This document shows positions 24,001 to 34,506 of a stretch of DNA of 50,985 bases, one piece after another; the first letter of the stretch is position 1, and each line of letters opens with the position of its first letter. The stretch lies in assembly GCA_003168355.1 (NCBI GenBank), contig PMSQ01000064.1, forward strand, positions 1-50,985, written 5' to 3'. The translations under genes and the position numbers were made by a program. The stretch comes from Acidobacteriaceae bacterium (GTDB lineage: Bacteria; Acidobacteriota; Terriglobia; Terriglobales; Acidobacteriaceae). The notes below the pieces were generated by a model. The model had not been told where the DNA came from, made no database searches, and saw only the letters and a list, made by a program, of their open reading frames with translations.

Positions 24001-26564
24001 TCTTTGATACGGAACCCCCCGCTGTGGTTTCTGTCGGGGGCAATAGTGGGCCGCAGGTGTTTGTCCACTACTGTAACGACAGCAGCATAACGGGAGGAGT
24101 CTTCGGAGGAACTTGGGAGCAATGCCTGGAAGGAAAGAACAACTGGCCAAGTGGTCTGCTGTTGCAGGATGGAACTTACGAGGGTGGCAGTCAAACCGGA
24201 GTGAAAGGGAAGCTCAACTTTGAGTTCGAAACGACGGGAACGGGGTATGTGATGCCGCACCACATCATCACCCTGGTGGACTCCAACCCTAACAAGACTC
24301 TGGCTACTATCGGATTCCGGCCGCCGAATGACGCGGGCGACACCTATATTGGGATTGACAACCAGGCAGTTCCGGGAGCGGTTCAGCTGGCTTTCGGCGC
24401 TCCCGCGGCGATCTCCTCTTATATAGGGAATGTAGGAGATAATGCGAGTTTTCTGGAGCGGCTGACGGTTTCGGCGAAGACGTTCAACGTACCGGTAAAC
24501 ATTAACGGAAATTTGACGGTAACGGGAACTTGTACGGGTTGTGGCGGCGGGGGATCGGGAACGGTCCACAGCGGAACGGCTACGCAACTGGCGTTGTATT
24601 CCGCAAATGGGGCGGCGGTGAGTGGCGATAGTGGTTTGACTGATAGTGGCACGACACTCAATTACTCGGGAAGCAATGGGATTTCGGCTGCTGCTGGGAC
24701 GTTTAGCGGGAATGTGACGGTGAACGGGCAGTTGCTGGTGGCGGGGCCGTGGACGGTGAGCTCACCGGTTCCCGGGACGGCGATGGCGGCGGCGGGGGCG
24801 GGGACCTCGGCGCTGGGGATTTCGAACGACGGGAACTTTTACATTTCCGCCAATGCGGGAACGCCGCAGAGGGTGGCGACGACGGGAACCAGTTCCTATT
24901 TCTCGAATCTTTTCCAGGAAGATGCGAATGACCTGGGCGAGTACAACGGGACGACCGCGCAGAATCTCCACGTGTATTCCAGTTACACCAATAGCTCGAC
25001 GTGGCAGCGGACGTCGCTGGGATTTGACGCGACCGATAACTACGCGGTGGTGCGGAGCGAGAGTTCGACCTCTGGAGGTGCACCGGGACTGGGATTCTGG
25101 ATCAACAGCGGGCTGAAGTGGGTGGTGGACGCGAGCAGCAACTTCAAGCCCTGGACAGACCAGACGTTCAATATAGGTTCGTTCAGCAGTTCGAGCGGCA
25201 GCGGGTTGCGTCCAGGGACGGTTTATGTGGCGGGAAATTCCGCGAGCGGCAGCGGGTTTGAGTTGGGGAAGTTTGCCAACGAGAGTTACGAACTTTGCAA
25301 CGATACTACGAATGGCACGGTCGTGGCAGGGTTAGCGATGCTCACGACCGCAGGCTGTGCGGCGAAGCCCGCGAGTGCACTGACCAGCGGCGCGATCGGA
25401 GTGGTAATTGCGAATGGAGGAACGTCGGGGATGGCAACGTTAGCCCGAGCGGGGTCGGCTTATTGCAGTTTTGACGCAAGCGCGACCGTGGTGGGGGATT
25501 ATGTTGTGCCTTCGAGCACGGCGAACGGCGGATTTTATTTTTTGTGCCATGACGCGGGTGCGACGCGGCCGACCGGGGCGCAGATTCTGGGGCGGGTGTT
25601 GCAGGCGAGTTCGGGGGCGACGACGGTACAGATGTTTCTCGACATGCCGGGGTCGAACGTGAGCAGCAGCGGATCATCGGCGGGAACGGGGAGTTGCACG
25701 AACCAGGCGGTGACTGCGATGCTGACGGGCGGGCCTACCTGCACGACGATTACGTCGGCGTACGTGGACTCGTCAATTGCGGTGACGGCATCGCCGGCGC
25801 TGAGCGGAACGCCGACGGCGCCGACAGCGGCGGCAAACACGAACACCACGCAAATCGCGAGCACCGCCTTTGTTTTGAGCCAAGCCAGTTCTACAACACC
25901 GAGCATGGATGGGACGGCGGCCGTGGGGACATCCAACACATTCGCCCGCGCCGATCACGTTCATCCGACGGACACCAGCCGGATTGGAGGTGGCGGCAGC
26001 CTGACTTCGGGAAACTATCCGAAGGCGAATGCGACCGGGACGGTGACGGACTCGGGAGTGGCGGCGGGACCGTATTCAATTCCATGGTTTACGACGAACT
26101 CGACGGGTACGGCGATTACTTTTTCGAGCACGGCAAACAAAGCGGAGCTGTGGGGTGCGGTGCTGACGTTTCCGTTGACCACGACGCAGGTGACGTACTT
26201 TGTTTCGACGGCAGACAACACCAGCAACACGTACGACATTGGAGTACTGAACAGCTCGGGAAACATTGTGGCACACATTGGGAACACGGCTGGGACGGCG
26301 TTTGCGGCGAGCACGGGGTGGAAGACCTTGAGCTGGACTGCAAGCGCGACGCTGCAGCCGGGCCGTTATTACCTGGCGATCACGAGCAGCTGCACGAGTT
26401 CCTGCGCGCAAGTTTACGGCGGGAGCACGGCGGGGTTCACTTTCGTGGGCGGGCCCAGCGGGACTTCGGAGGGCGTGACGGCGGGTGGAACGCTGAATAA
26501 TGGTATGACGATTCCGGCGGATAATCCGACGGAGGCAACGATCATGGCGTGGGAGATTCATTAG
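21090..26564 (+). CDS. Giant tail-fibre-like protein with export signal
   Basis: 1824 residues. GGAGGAA at 21081-21087 sets the ATG at 21090. The N-terminus is a signal sequence, RLFYLVVVLVVVAGVRLAAC, ending in a lipobox-like LAAC. Near residues 180-300 are phage fibre repeats (VANKAYVDSSV, AGGAMTGPLTLSGNPTAPLQ). A beta-helix-like central region follows, from about 480 to 1000. C-terminal fibre repeats are LSGTPTAPTAAANTNTTQIA and FARADHVHPTDTSR, and then comes a terminal beta domain. It should be a receptor-binding or surface adhesin. The export signal is not expected for a cytoplasmically assembled fibre. A terminator hairpin lies just inside the gene. Confidence 0.8.
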   Translation: MFEACRPAGRLFYLVVVLVVVAGVRLAACEETSAGKPEKAASAMAAKRAAPAPRAGVSAPQSGPTLTSVVDTVYMAGGTPAQGVLVITWPAFVTASGTGIAPGTLNVTLGVSGALNVALAANANATPANVYYTVVYQLEPGEVRTEYWVVPTSSPATLAQVRTTPGSGTAAQPVSMQYVNSSLAGKANDNAVVHLAGTETVTGTKSFSVPPNVPNPVGTGDVANKAYVDSSVATVGSGNYVPSAGGAMTGPLTLSGNPTAPLQAAAKQYVDSSVVVKADLISGLVPTGELGSGAASALNCLLGNGTWGPCGSSANATAIQSVPVASSTPANGQVLAYSSSSGQYAPTTPSGAPGGVVTGPGASQNIAQPVGTQLSVNNLSGIRYVTPTDNWSVSPSGSLVGGTQATVTLSPCPVGVDTSGNSMYFVYISGQGAPEPAMVTGGTCTSAAASGTIVFTPRNTHSATYLLSSASSGIQEGINDACGIPNGSGGNPNARVILPATGATANALPVYGSIFAHCSRALIEGNGTLLACSTRDRCIVLGDLVNSNHYGGTTLRGVNFTSTVNADGCQITNTQRTSNVVTITVASGCGTIQTGDTVNINFTDVASYWGSHGPVTVSGNTITYNQTGANLTAVASPGTIAIQNAAVEDNALPGTMEDIKSSSGGGGKFNQFFVVDNDQAATIRNFDADGSEGLLCTANHCGSFVYAAGNTLGSPVLWIDKANISPQCGGNGITVYANNSTRVTDSVIEGFGMWAVNTQTILGSFGGTELDNIYMEEGAGPCPHPYEGTYFSATGIIFSGNVQPLKVQGGEQPAGHLPTFASTGSTQYNYYVVVHDSATSGTSYPLLAGVALTNGTGTITGQFPHVPPSAAGSTVTYDILRMQPAVTLAANTPSFPVHGACTGGSPTACGSIITGQAQCAGLVCTFTDTASANTTSYIVSPINWEPLLPFWPAALLLPGNGTQGYSVPPVFFDTEPPAVVSVGGNSGPQVFVHYCNDSSITGGVFGGTWEQCLEGKNNWPSGLLLQDGTYEGGSQTGVKGKLNFEFETTGTGYVMPHHIITLVDSNPNKTLATIGFRPPNDAGDTYIGIDNQAVPGAVQLAFGAPAAISSYIGNVGDNASFLERLTVSAKTFNVPVNINGNLTVTGTCTGCGGGGSGTVHSGTATQLALYSANGAAVSGDSGLTDSGTTLNYSGSNGISAAAGTFSGNVTVNGQLLVAGPWTVSSPVPGTAMAAAGAGTSALGISNDGNFYISANAGTPQRVATTGTSSYFSNLFQEDANDLGEYNGTTAQNLHVYSSYTNSSTWQRTSLGFDATDNYAVVRSESSTSGGAPGLGFWINSGLKWVVDASSNFKPWTDQTFNIGSFSSSSGSGLRPGTVYVAGNSASGSGFELGKFANESYELCNDTTNGTVVAGLAMLTTAGCAAKPASALTSGAIGVVIANGGTSGMATLARAGSAYCSFDASATVVGDYVVPSSTANGGFYFLCHDAGATRPTGAQILGRVLQASSGATTVQMFLDMPGSNVSSSGSSAGTGSCTNQAVTAMLTGGPTCTTITSAYVDSSIAVTASPALSGTPTAPTAAANTNTTQIASTAFVLSQASSTTPSMDGTAAVGTSNTFARADHVHPTDTSRIGGGGSLTSGNYPKANATGTVTDSGVAAGPYSIPWFTTNSTGTAITFSSTANKAELWGAVLTFPLTTTQVTYFVSTADNTSNTYDIGVLNSSGNIVAHIGNTAGTAFAASTGWKTLSWTASATLQPGRYYLAITSSCTSSCAQVYGGSTAGFTFVGGPSGTSEGVTAGGTLNNGMTIPADNPTEATIMAWEIH
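21103..21126 (+). terminator. Terminator hairpin within the first codons of the fibre gene
   Basis: GCCGCCC (21103-21109) pairs with GGGCGGC (21114-21120), followed by TTTTTT and ATTT. It starts 10 nt after the fibre gene's start codon. It should stop transcription unless translation or antitermination prevents it. Alternatively, translation starts at downstream TTG/GTG codons. Confidence 0.65.
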
Positions 26565-26584
26565 CGTTGGAGCGAGGCCTCGAA

Positions 26585-26614
26585 GGCCATCGGCGAACGC
26601 CGGTGGCCTTTTTT
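26585..26614 (+). terminator. Intrinsic terminator after the fibre gene
   Basis: GGCCATCGGC-GAAC-GCCGGTGGCC is a 10-bp stem with one G-T pair, followed by six T. It is homologous to the hairpin at 27029-27055. Confidence 0.85.
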
Positions 26615-26703
26615 GTCGGGGTTTCGGCTAGCCATCAGCCGTCAGGAAACAGCGAGCCATTCGAAACAGTCTCAGAGGAGTTCATTCAAGGGAGGAAAAA
26701 GTC

Positions 26704-26955
26704 ATGAGCAGCGCGATCAACCCCGAAACAGCACAGCCATCTACCACACAAGCGGACGAGCAGAGCAACCGAAATCCGCTGGTCACAAACTGGGGCGGGA
26801 CGGATGCTGAGGGCGGGCAAGTGAATGCACCGGCTCCTTCGGAAAGCCGAGTGACCCCGCCGAGCCCGACACCCTCGGCCAACGCCGGTCTACAAAACTA
26901 CGATACCGGGGACAGCGTTTACAGCGTCGAGGACGAAGCGGAACGAGAAGGGTGA
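26704..26955 (+). CDS. Small hydrophilic protein, unknown
   Basis: 83 residues. GGGAGGAAAAAGTC precedes the ATG, a strong ribosome binding site. The protein is rich in Pro, Ser, Thr, Asn and Glu, with no hydrophobic segment, and ends in an acidic tail (SVYSVEDEAEREG). It is probably disordered. It sits alone between two homologous terminator hairpins, suggesting a self-contained cassette. No family is recognised. Confidence 0.55.
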   Translation: MSSAINPETAQPSTTQADEQSNRNPLVTNWGGTDAEGGQVNAPAPSESRVTPPSPTPSANAGLQNYDTGDSVYSVEDEAEREG

Positions 26956-27028
26956 AACGGGGGCGTCGCTTAAGAATCTGCGTCCTGCCGGAAGCCTGGC
27001 AGGCATCGAGCGGGGAGCGATTGTGGGG

Positions 27029-27055
27029 GCCATCGGCGAGAGCTGGTGGCTTTTT
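27029..27055 (+). terminator. Intrinsic terminator upstream of the CAZyme gene
   Basis: GCCATCGGC-GAGA-GCTGGTGGC with two G-T pairs, then TTTTT. The apex GAGA is a GNRA tetraloop. It resembles 26585-26614 strongly enough to be a duplicated element. Confidence 0.7.
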
Positions 27056-27205
27056 CTATTTGGGACGGCGAGAAAAGCGAAATCGCGGAGATTGCGGAGA
27101 GCGGACGCAGAGAACTCGGAGAGATTTGTGGCGAACGGAACAGCGTGCGCGAGCACGGTTAGGCGGAGGCTTCTATGAAGGGCGGTGGAGCAGTGATGGA
27201 AACAG

Positions 27206-27268
27206 GGATCCTTCGACTCCGCAATCCGATTCGCAAAACGAATCGGCCTGCTCTGCTCAGGATGACAA
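27206..27268 (+). repeat. ATCCT...AGGAT dispersed palindrome
   Basis: GGATCCTTCGACTCCGCAA, an internal stem CCGATTCG-CAAAA-CGAATCGG, and then GCTCAGGATGACAAAG. It lies immediately before, or at, the start of the large CAZyme gene, and its terminal ATGACA could even supply a start codon. Confidence 0.75.
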
Positions 27269-27294
27269 AGGGAAAGAGCGGGATCGCGCTAAGA

Positions 27295-30200
27295 ATGTTC
27301 GCTATCGTGTTCGTGGTGTGGAGCGGCGTAGCCTCGGCAGCGACTTACTATGTGAGCTCGAGCACGGGGAACGATGCGAATAATGCGCTTTCCGCGTCGG
27401 CTCCGTGGCAGACGATTGCGCATGTGAATGGGCAGACGTTTCAGCCGGGGGATTCGATTTTGTTCAAGCGGGGAGATGTTTGGAATGAGAGTTCTGGCAC
27501 CGGCCTCTTCGGGGACTGCCGGGAACACGATTACGTTTGACGCGTACGGGACTGGAGGGGCTCCGAACTTGACGGGATATTACCCGGTCCCTTCGTCGGC
27601 GTGGGTGCACGTAACGGGAAACGCGTGGAAGGCTCCGCTGCCGGCGACATACTCGACGATCAACTTCTGTTTATTCGGGTCGATCTGGGGGGAGAAGGTG
27701 GCGGCGGTGTCGTCGAACCTGACGGTGCGAGGGAATTTTTACTTCGCGAACGGGTACGTGTATGTGTATTCGGTGAATGCCCCGGCGACATACTACGACG
27801 AGCCGATCGTGCCCATGGCGCTGAGCAATGTTCCGGTGATCAATATTAATGGGCAGTCATGGCTGACGATCCAGCATTTTCTGTTGAACTGGTTCGATCA
27901 GTATGGCGTGTATGTGCAGGGAACAAGTGATCACCTGGTGTTCGCTAACATGGAAGCGGACTCGATGATTCCGCAAGGGACACAACCGCTGGGATTCTAT
28001 GTGGATGAGAATGCGCCAGGGCCGGGCGATATCAAGATCTATAACGCGGAGGCACACCTGAATTACGACGGGTTCAGGTTTGACGGGGCGGCGACGGCGA
28101 TCACGATGGTGAACGACAAGGGGTACGCGAATCGCGATGCAGCGCTGGAAGATAACACGGGAGCGGTGACGTATTCGTACTGTCACTTTTATGCTTCGAG
28201 CCTGGCGGTAGCGGGATCGACGGATGTGGAGTACACCAGCGGCAGCGCGCCGACTGCAGGAGCGGGGAACATTGCGGCGGATACGGCGCCGGCGGTGCAG
28301 GTGTATCAGAGGTATCCGGCTGAGGTGACGCTGACGGTGGATGACGAGGGGATGACGCCGGGCGCGGATACATATTATGCGAACACGGTGCTGCCCATTG
28401 CGGACGCGGCGGGAGTTCCAGTGGGGGCGGCGATTACAGTGGGGTATCCGCTGGCGCAGACGCTGGTCTCGGAGTTTCAGGGATGGATCAATGCGGGGCG
28501 GGATGTGACCTCGCACTCGATCTCGCACACGTATTACACGAATACCGATGCACTGGAAATTCAGTATACGGGGAGCGGGACGGCGGCGACGTTGAGCATC
28601 AGCAGCGAGACGCTAACGATCACAGTGACTGGTGCGGCAGACAGTGTGAGCTACAACCTGGCGCAAGGGCAGGCGCAGGGAACGATTTTGGGACTGAAAG
28701 AGGCGCTGGCGGCAACGGGGAAATTTACGACTTCCTTCCTTACGCCGTGCCAGGGGCCTTATGGGACAGGATGCTCGGCTTACACGGCGCAGGCTTTGCT
28801 GACGCAGGATTTGGCGGATGTTAGCGGGCAGGATGTGAGAACTTCGGTCTACCACATGCAGTTGGATGTTACACGGCTAACAACGGACGAGATCACCTTG
28901 TCGCGGCAGTGGATGACAACGAACCTGACGGGGCTGCCGGCGACGCCGGTGTATGTGTATCCCGGGGGATATGAGACGACGGCAATGCAGGGGATCACGG
29001 AGGTCGTTCCCTACAGCGGCGCGCGCGGCGCATTGAAGGAAGACCTGGGGGTAAAGGATACGTACGCGGACGGATTCAATGTGCAGAATATTACCAGCTT
29101 TGGAGTGAATCCTTCGTGGATGGGGTTAGAGCCGTCGGTCTTGAATCAAAAGATTCAGGCACTGGTGTGGAAGGAATCGGTATGGGGAGTGCCATGGGGA
29201 ATCTTCTGGCACTTGAATGAGCTAACGAACGACGATCCGGTGGGGGGTACTGAGATCACGAATCTGATTCAGGGTTTCACGGCGAGCGGGGCGACGATCC
29301 GAACGAATACGGGTTTGGTGAACTGGCTGCTCAGCGGAACGCAGGAGGCGGGGACTGACGGAAATTATTACTACACATTTCCCGCGACCAGCATGACGCT
29401 GGACTTCCGTCCCACAGAGAGTTCACCGGTGGTGAATGCGGGGGAGAATCTGGGGGCGGCGTACGAACTCGACATCAACGGAGTAAACCAAAACAGCTAC
29501 GGGAGCGGGTGGGAGATTGGTGCGCACGTTTATCAGGGATATGGCGTGTACGGAGAAGGAACTGGGCCGGGGACATTCACTATTGGTTTTGGAGCATACC
29601 CGCCGGGATTGGTGACACTTCCGCAGGTTTGGGTGAACAACAATGAGGGAGAGTCGCTGTCCAGTTACGAGCTCTCGCTGCCCAGCACCTGGGTGACGGG
29701 GCCGGCGCCGAGCTGCACGTTCCACACGCCTTACTGGAGCGGCTCCCCCACGCAGGCTGGGTTGCAGTCAGCGCTGGTGGACATCGAGGCCTGCCGAACG
29801 TCCACCGGAGCAGGAATCATTCTTGATGTTCCGCCGGCGAACTACACGGGAACCTCTGGTACGTACATCCCACAATCGAGCAACACGCAGGCTACCAGTT
29901 TCCTTGTCATCCGGTCGACGCAGGATGCAAATCTGCCGAACGGTCAGACGGTTTGCTCGCATGGGATACAGGATAATCTGGCAACCTCGACTGACATCGG
30001 GATCGACAATCCGGACTGTGCTGGGGACGCGATGTACTACCAGCTAGGGACATCTATTACGACGATTCCGGCGGGCGCGTTCACCCTGGCCAATGGCCAA
30101 GCGACAAATACCTCCGCTTACGACGATGTGCGGTACATGTGGACACTGGAAGGCTCTGGAAGCAGCCCGACTGCCCTCCGATTTTGCGCCCCGGTTGGCG

Positions 30201-33200
30201 GCGGAAGCAATTCATCCCTGGTTCCTGCTTGCGCCAGCACCACGCTTGCCCCGGATCATTGGCTCATTGAAGATGGCGAGTTTCGCATCGAGGCCGGAGA
30301 CACAAGTGGCCAGGATATTGTTTCGATGCCGGGAAGCGGTTCGGAAACCTCAGCAAGTCAGTATCCCACTCACATCCACTTTCGCAAGGACTGGGCACAC
30401 GGAGATTGGACGAGCCTGACTGCGGGAACGAATTCAGTATCCGACGGTTTCAACCTGATCTGTCAGTACTGTTCTATTGTGGACTCCCAGACCAGCCAGA
30501 ATCTTCGTCCGGGCTCCGAAGGCCATAGCGTTCTCTTTCAGGGCACGCAAGCGAAGATTGACCATAATTGGTTCGAAGGCTCCTCTATCGGAATTCTCTC
30601 CGGAGGGCTCTGCAATCCATCTTCCGTCTCAGGCTACGTCCAGTTTCAGGACATCGAAGAGCGCCGGAACCGCTTCACCTTTCCTTTCGCATGGCTCGGA
30701 GTGGGCACAATTCCCGGAGGCAACGCGCACTGGGCTGGGGCGAACATCGTCCGCAAGAATTCGAATGAAATGAAATCCGGAGAGCGGGTCATCCGTCAAG
30801 GCAACATCATGGAAAACGTGGACGCCTCGGGTGGTCAAGGCGGGGCGCTCGGAGATGTGAAGACGGCAAACGATTCCTGCGGATTTGGAACCAACTACCA
30901 GAACACGGTGACCGATGTCACCGACGCCTACAACATCTGGAGAAATTCCTGCGAAGGGATCGAGACCATCCGAAACCCAGGGGACGTGGGCGGAGTGGAT
31001 CAGGGAACCCGACGCTGGACGATTGAGCAAAGCCTTTTCTATAACACTTCAGAAACCAACTTCGGATGCTCGGAGAATCAAGGCATTCAATTGGACGCTA
31101 CAGGCTGGGCGTGGCAGGGAACGCTCACCGAGAACGCCAATGGGACAGCGACGTTTACCGCGAATTGCATAGTGAATCAGGTTGGGTGTATTGGGCAGGT
31201 AGCGTCCGCAACCGTTTCAGGCTGCACCGGAGCGGGTTCCTTAACTTTCAGCGCCCCAAGTCTGACAGGAGGCGTATTGGCGGCGGGGAGTTATAACTCC
31301 TCTTGCGTGGCGACGATCTCGAATCCCGGTTCTGGATACACTTCCGCCCCTACGGTCACGTCGACCACCGGAACGGCGACGGCCACGGTCAACGCCTCAT
31401 CGACCGCTCCAACTACGGGCTTTACCGTTTTGGACATTCTCCCCGGTGATCCCGTATCAATCACGCAGTGCTCTAGCGTGACGACCTTCAATCAGCCAAT
31501 GGTTCCATATCCATCAGGATACCTGCCAAGTGAAAGTGCCTCTGTTCTGGGTGCGGTTGCGGTTGCAGGCGTGAATCCTGCGAGTTTGGTGACAACCTAC
31601 GCCTGGCCGACCGCTACGACACCCTCCGGCTCATCGGACACGGCCGGGTATTGCAAATTAACGAACCTTCAAAGCTTTCCGCAAGGACTGGAGGTTGATC
31701 ACGACACGGTGATTCAGAACTCCAGTTTCGGGATTGCGCCGGCAAACGGCTGGGGAAATAGCGTCGCTAACGGGCCAAACTTCATGCAAAACGGGCTATG
31801 GCGCGACAGCATCATTCTAGGGGGAGGATTCAAAAATAGCTCAGGAATCTCGGCCGGAACCGCGACCGAAAAATTTAACTGGGACATTACCAGTTTCTCG
31901 ATCGATCACCTGGTTCTGCCGACCATCACAGCATCCTCCATGACCGAGTACGGCAACAACCCAAGCTATCCTGATTCCGCTGGGTGTAGCGGAGCGGGTT
32001 GCAGTCCACCGTCGACTATGTATTTCCCGGCCACACCCTATTGCACGGGCGCAACTTCAACCTCGTCGTGCGTAGGATTCGCAGGCGCGATGAGCGCTTC
32101 TTCGATGCCGCTCACGCTGTCTGACTATCATGGTTTCGAGCTGCGCTCGGACAGCATGTTCTCTGCCGGACAATCCGAGGATGCTTCCGACGGAACGGCA
32201 ATGGGAGCAAATATCCCGGCCATCGATTCGGCACAAACCCAAAACCTGTACAGCTGCCAAACCGCTTGCGGGCCAACCGGACCCTTTCCTGACACGGTCA
32301 CAGGCCCCATTCCGGCGACGTTCTTCGGGGTTCAGCTCAGCAGTTTGAGCAGTCCCGGGCCGAACAGTATGGGGGTGCAGTTTGCGGGATGGAGGTCGCT
32401 GGCGAGCTATGCCGACCATTGGGCCGATATTAACACTGCCAGCGGAACCTATAACTGGGCTGCCGCGTTCGATCCATGGCTGGCCCAAGCGCAGGCTAAC
32501 GGGGAAGACGTGCTTTACACGCTGTACAGAACCCCTGCGTGGGCTTCATCGAATCCCACGGGAAGTTGCAGCACGGCTGCTGGAGCATGCTACCCTCCAT
32601 CCGATTTGAACGCAGACGGCACGGGCACGGATTCCGACTTCCAGACGTTTGTGAGCGCACTTATGACGCACGTAGGGGCGGGAAAAATTAAGTATCTGGA
32701 AATCTGGAACGAGCCCAACGTCGAGACGGAATGGGCAGGCACTACGGCGCAGTTGGTGCGTATGGCGGAGGATGCCCGCAACGTGGCCCAGGCGATTGAC
32801 CCGAACGTACTGATCGTGAGTCCGGCGGAAACGGGCGACGGCGGCGGAGATGGGCCGGATATGAACTGGCTTAACGGATTTCTCAGCGCTGGCGGCGGGG
32901 CCTACGTGGATGCGCTCGCCTTCCACGGTTATTTGACCGGGCCTCCGGAGGATATTCTGGCGCGGATTGCCAGCCTACGCGCAGTGGCGACCGACTGGAG
33001 CCAGCAGGCCAAGCCCGTGTTCAATACCGAAGGCAGTTGGGCGGAATCTTCCCCGGCGCTCACTGATCCCGACATGCAAGCGGCCTGGATAGGGCGCTAC
33101 TACCTGCTGCACGGTGGGGCCGGGATCAATCGCTTCTACTGGTTTGAGTGGGACAATGGGTACCTCTACAACCTGAGCAGCGACGTCCTCACTCCGGCGA

Positions 33201-33487
33201 GCACCGCCTACGAAGAAGTGCGGTCGTGGATGTTAGGCAGTCAATTTGCCGTACCTTGTTCGGCGATAGGAACAATTTACAGTTGCAGCATGACGCTTGC
33301 GAACGGTGAACCGGCCATAGCCGTTTGGGACACGAGCCAGAGCTGCAGCGGTGGAGTTTGCACCACTGCGGCTTATGCCACACCCCAGCAGTTTGAGCAA
33401 TACGTGACCTTGGCGGGAGGGTCGGCGCAGCCCATAGTGGGCCACAGCGTAGCTTTAGGAGTGAAGCCTTTGTTGCTCATACCCTAG
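27295..33487 (+). CDS. Giant secreted CAZyme: beta-helix, NodB-like deacetylase, beta-helix, GH-A glycosidase (one frameshift)
   Basis: About 2060 residues once a +1 shift near 27480-27490 is corrected. Frame 1 gives the signal peptide (MFAIVFVVWSGVASA) and ATYYVSSSTGNDANN...RGDVWNES. The second frame continues APASSGTAGNTITFDAYG to 33487. Order: pectate-lyase-like beta-helix (to about 28290), a deacetylase-like domain (VTLTVDDEG, VTSHSISHTYY, VYVYPGG; about 28300-29240), a second beta-helix with a Cys-containing region, and from about 32370 a TIM-barrel glycosidase of clan GH-A. The glycosidase has acid/base EIWNEPN and nucleophile VFNTEGSW. The role inferred is degradation of a surface polysaccharide. 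The start could also be 27262. The one-base excess may be an assembly indel. Confidence 0.8.
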
Positions 33488-33689
33488 TAGCAAGCGAGAA
33501 ACAAGATAAATCGGTCATCGGTATCGCGACGCTGAGAGATTTGTGCGCGTGGCAGTTAAACAGAGCAGTCAGGACGTGTTGCAGTTCGCACGAGCTTTTC
33601 AGTGAAGAAACTTGACAGTGACACGCGGAACGGTCGTGCTGAAGCGTTAAAGCGAAGTAAGGGAAGTAAGAGGGCAGAAGAGATGTTAT

Positions 33690-33714
33690 GGGCACGGTGA
33701 AAGCCGCGCCCTTT
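33690..33714 (+). terminator. Terminator-like hairpin before the lipoprotein gene
   Basis: GGGCACGG and CCGCGCCC (one A-C mismatch) around TGAAAG, followed by TTTCGTTTG. The T-run is weak, so efficiency is uncertain. Confidence 0.5.
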
Positions 33715-33751
33715 CGTTTGCGATCGAAGAGCGGGTCGGAGGAGATGAGTC

Positions 33752-34417
33752 ATGAAGAAAGCCGTGATCGGAAGGGCATTGGCGGCGGGGATCTTGTGCG
33801 GAACGATGATGTGGACGGCATGTTCGACGGCTTGGATCAGCGAGGCGGAGCAGATTGTAGCGGCCTTGATTCCGGCGACAGCGAACCTGGAGACGCTGGT
33901 GGCGACGCTACAGGGAAAGAGCATATCGGCGGGCGATCTGCAGACGATCCAGAGCGCGGGCGCACAGGCGGGGACGGAGTTGCAGCTAATGCAGTCGCTG
34001 ATTACGCAGTATCAAAAGGCGGATGCGACGGCTCAGCCTGAGCTGCTCAGTCAGATTCAGACGGCAATGAGCGCCGTGCAGTCGACCTTGGACAGCCTTC
34101 CGCCGGTGTTGAACATCAAGGACGCGGCCACCCAGGCGAAGATCAGCGCGGTGATCGGGATAGTGCTTTCGGAAGTGCAATCGGTGGCGGCGATTGTACC
34201 GCTGGTGAGTGCCAGCACTTCGCCGGAGATGATGGCCACGGCGGGGAAACCGATGAGGAAGCGGCCTCCACTAACGGCTGGCGAGTTCGTGACTTCGTAT
34301 AACGCAACCATGACGGCGAAGACGGGCAATGCCGAATTGGATCATGCGACAACAGGGCTGCGAATTCATGTGCACAAGAAGTTCACGAGCTGGGCAAGCG
34401 CGGGACTCTTGAAGTAA
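33752..34417 (+). CDS. Predicted lipoprotein of the island
   Basis: 221 residues. A basic n-region (MKKAVIGRAL), hydrophobic core and the lipobox-like MMWTACS suggest a lipoprotein. The mature part is mostly helical and Ala/Gln/Leu-rich (ALIPATANLETLVATLQGKS, LLSQIQTAMSAVQSTLDSLP), with a short basic C-terminal domain (HVHKKFTSWASAGLLK). GGAGGAGATGAGTC precedes the ATG. Phage lipoproteins sometimes block superinfection or act in lysis (spanins), but neither is shown here. Confidence 0.6.
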   Translation: MKKAVIGRALAAGILCGTMMWTACSTAWISEAEQIVAALIPATANLETLVATLQGKSISAGDLQTIQSAGAQAGTELQLMQSLITQYQKADATAQPELLSQIQTAMSAVQSTLDSLPPVLNIKDAATQAKISAVIGIVLSEVQSVAAIVPLVSASTSPEMMATAGKPMRKRPPLTAGEFVTSYNATMTAKTGNAELDHATTGLRIHVHKKFTSWASAGLLK

Positions 34418-34432
34418 GGGTGCCGAGGTTAG

Positions 34433-34497
34433 GGAAGCGAGCCGAATGCGCGGTTATAGCGGCGCAAAGAACGCTTGCTCGGGATGACAAGAACGAG
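34433..34497 (+). repeat. Dispersed repeat related to the interior of the 6621-6761 element
   Basis: GGGAAGCGAGCCGAATGCGC...GGCGCAAAGAACGCTTGCTCGGGATGACAAG parallels AAGGAAGCGAGCCAAACGCG...GGCGCTTGCTCAGGATGACAA within the MITE-like element. The inverted ends and target duplication are absent here. Confidence 0.65.
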
Positions 34498-34506
34498 GGA
34501 TGAATT

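Noticed and set aside
23172-24587. 471-codon antisense frame in the fibre gene
   Set aside because: Arg/Ser-rich composition typical of an opposite-strand shadow; the plus-strand fibre protein is clearly real.
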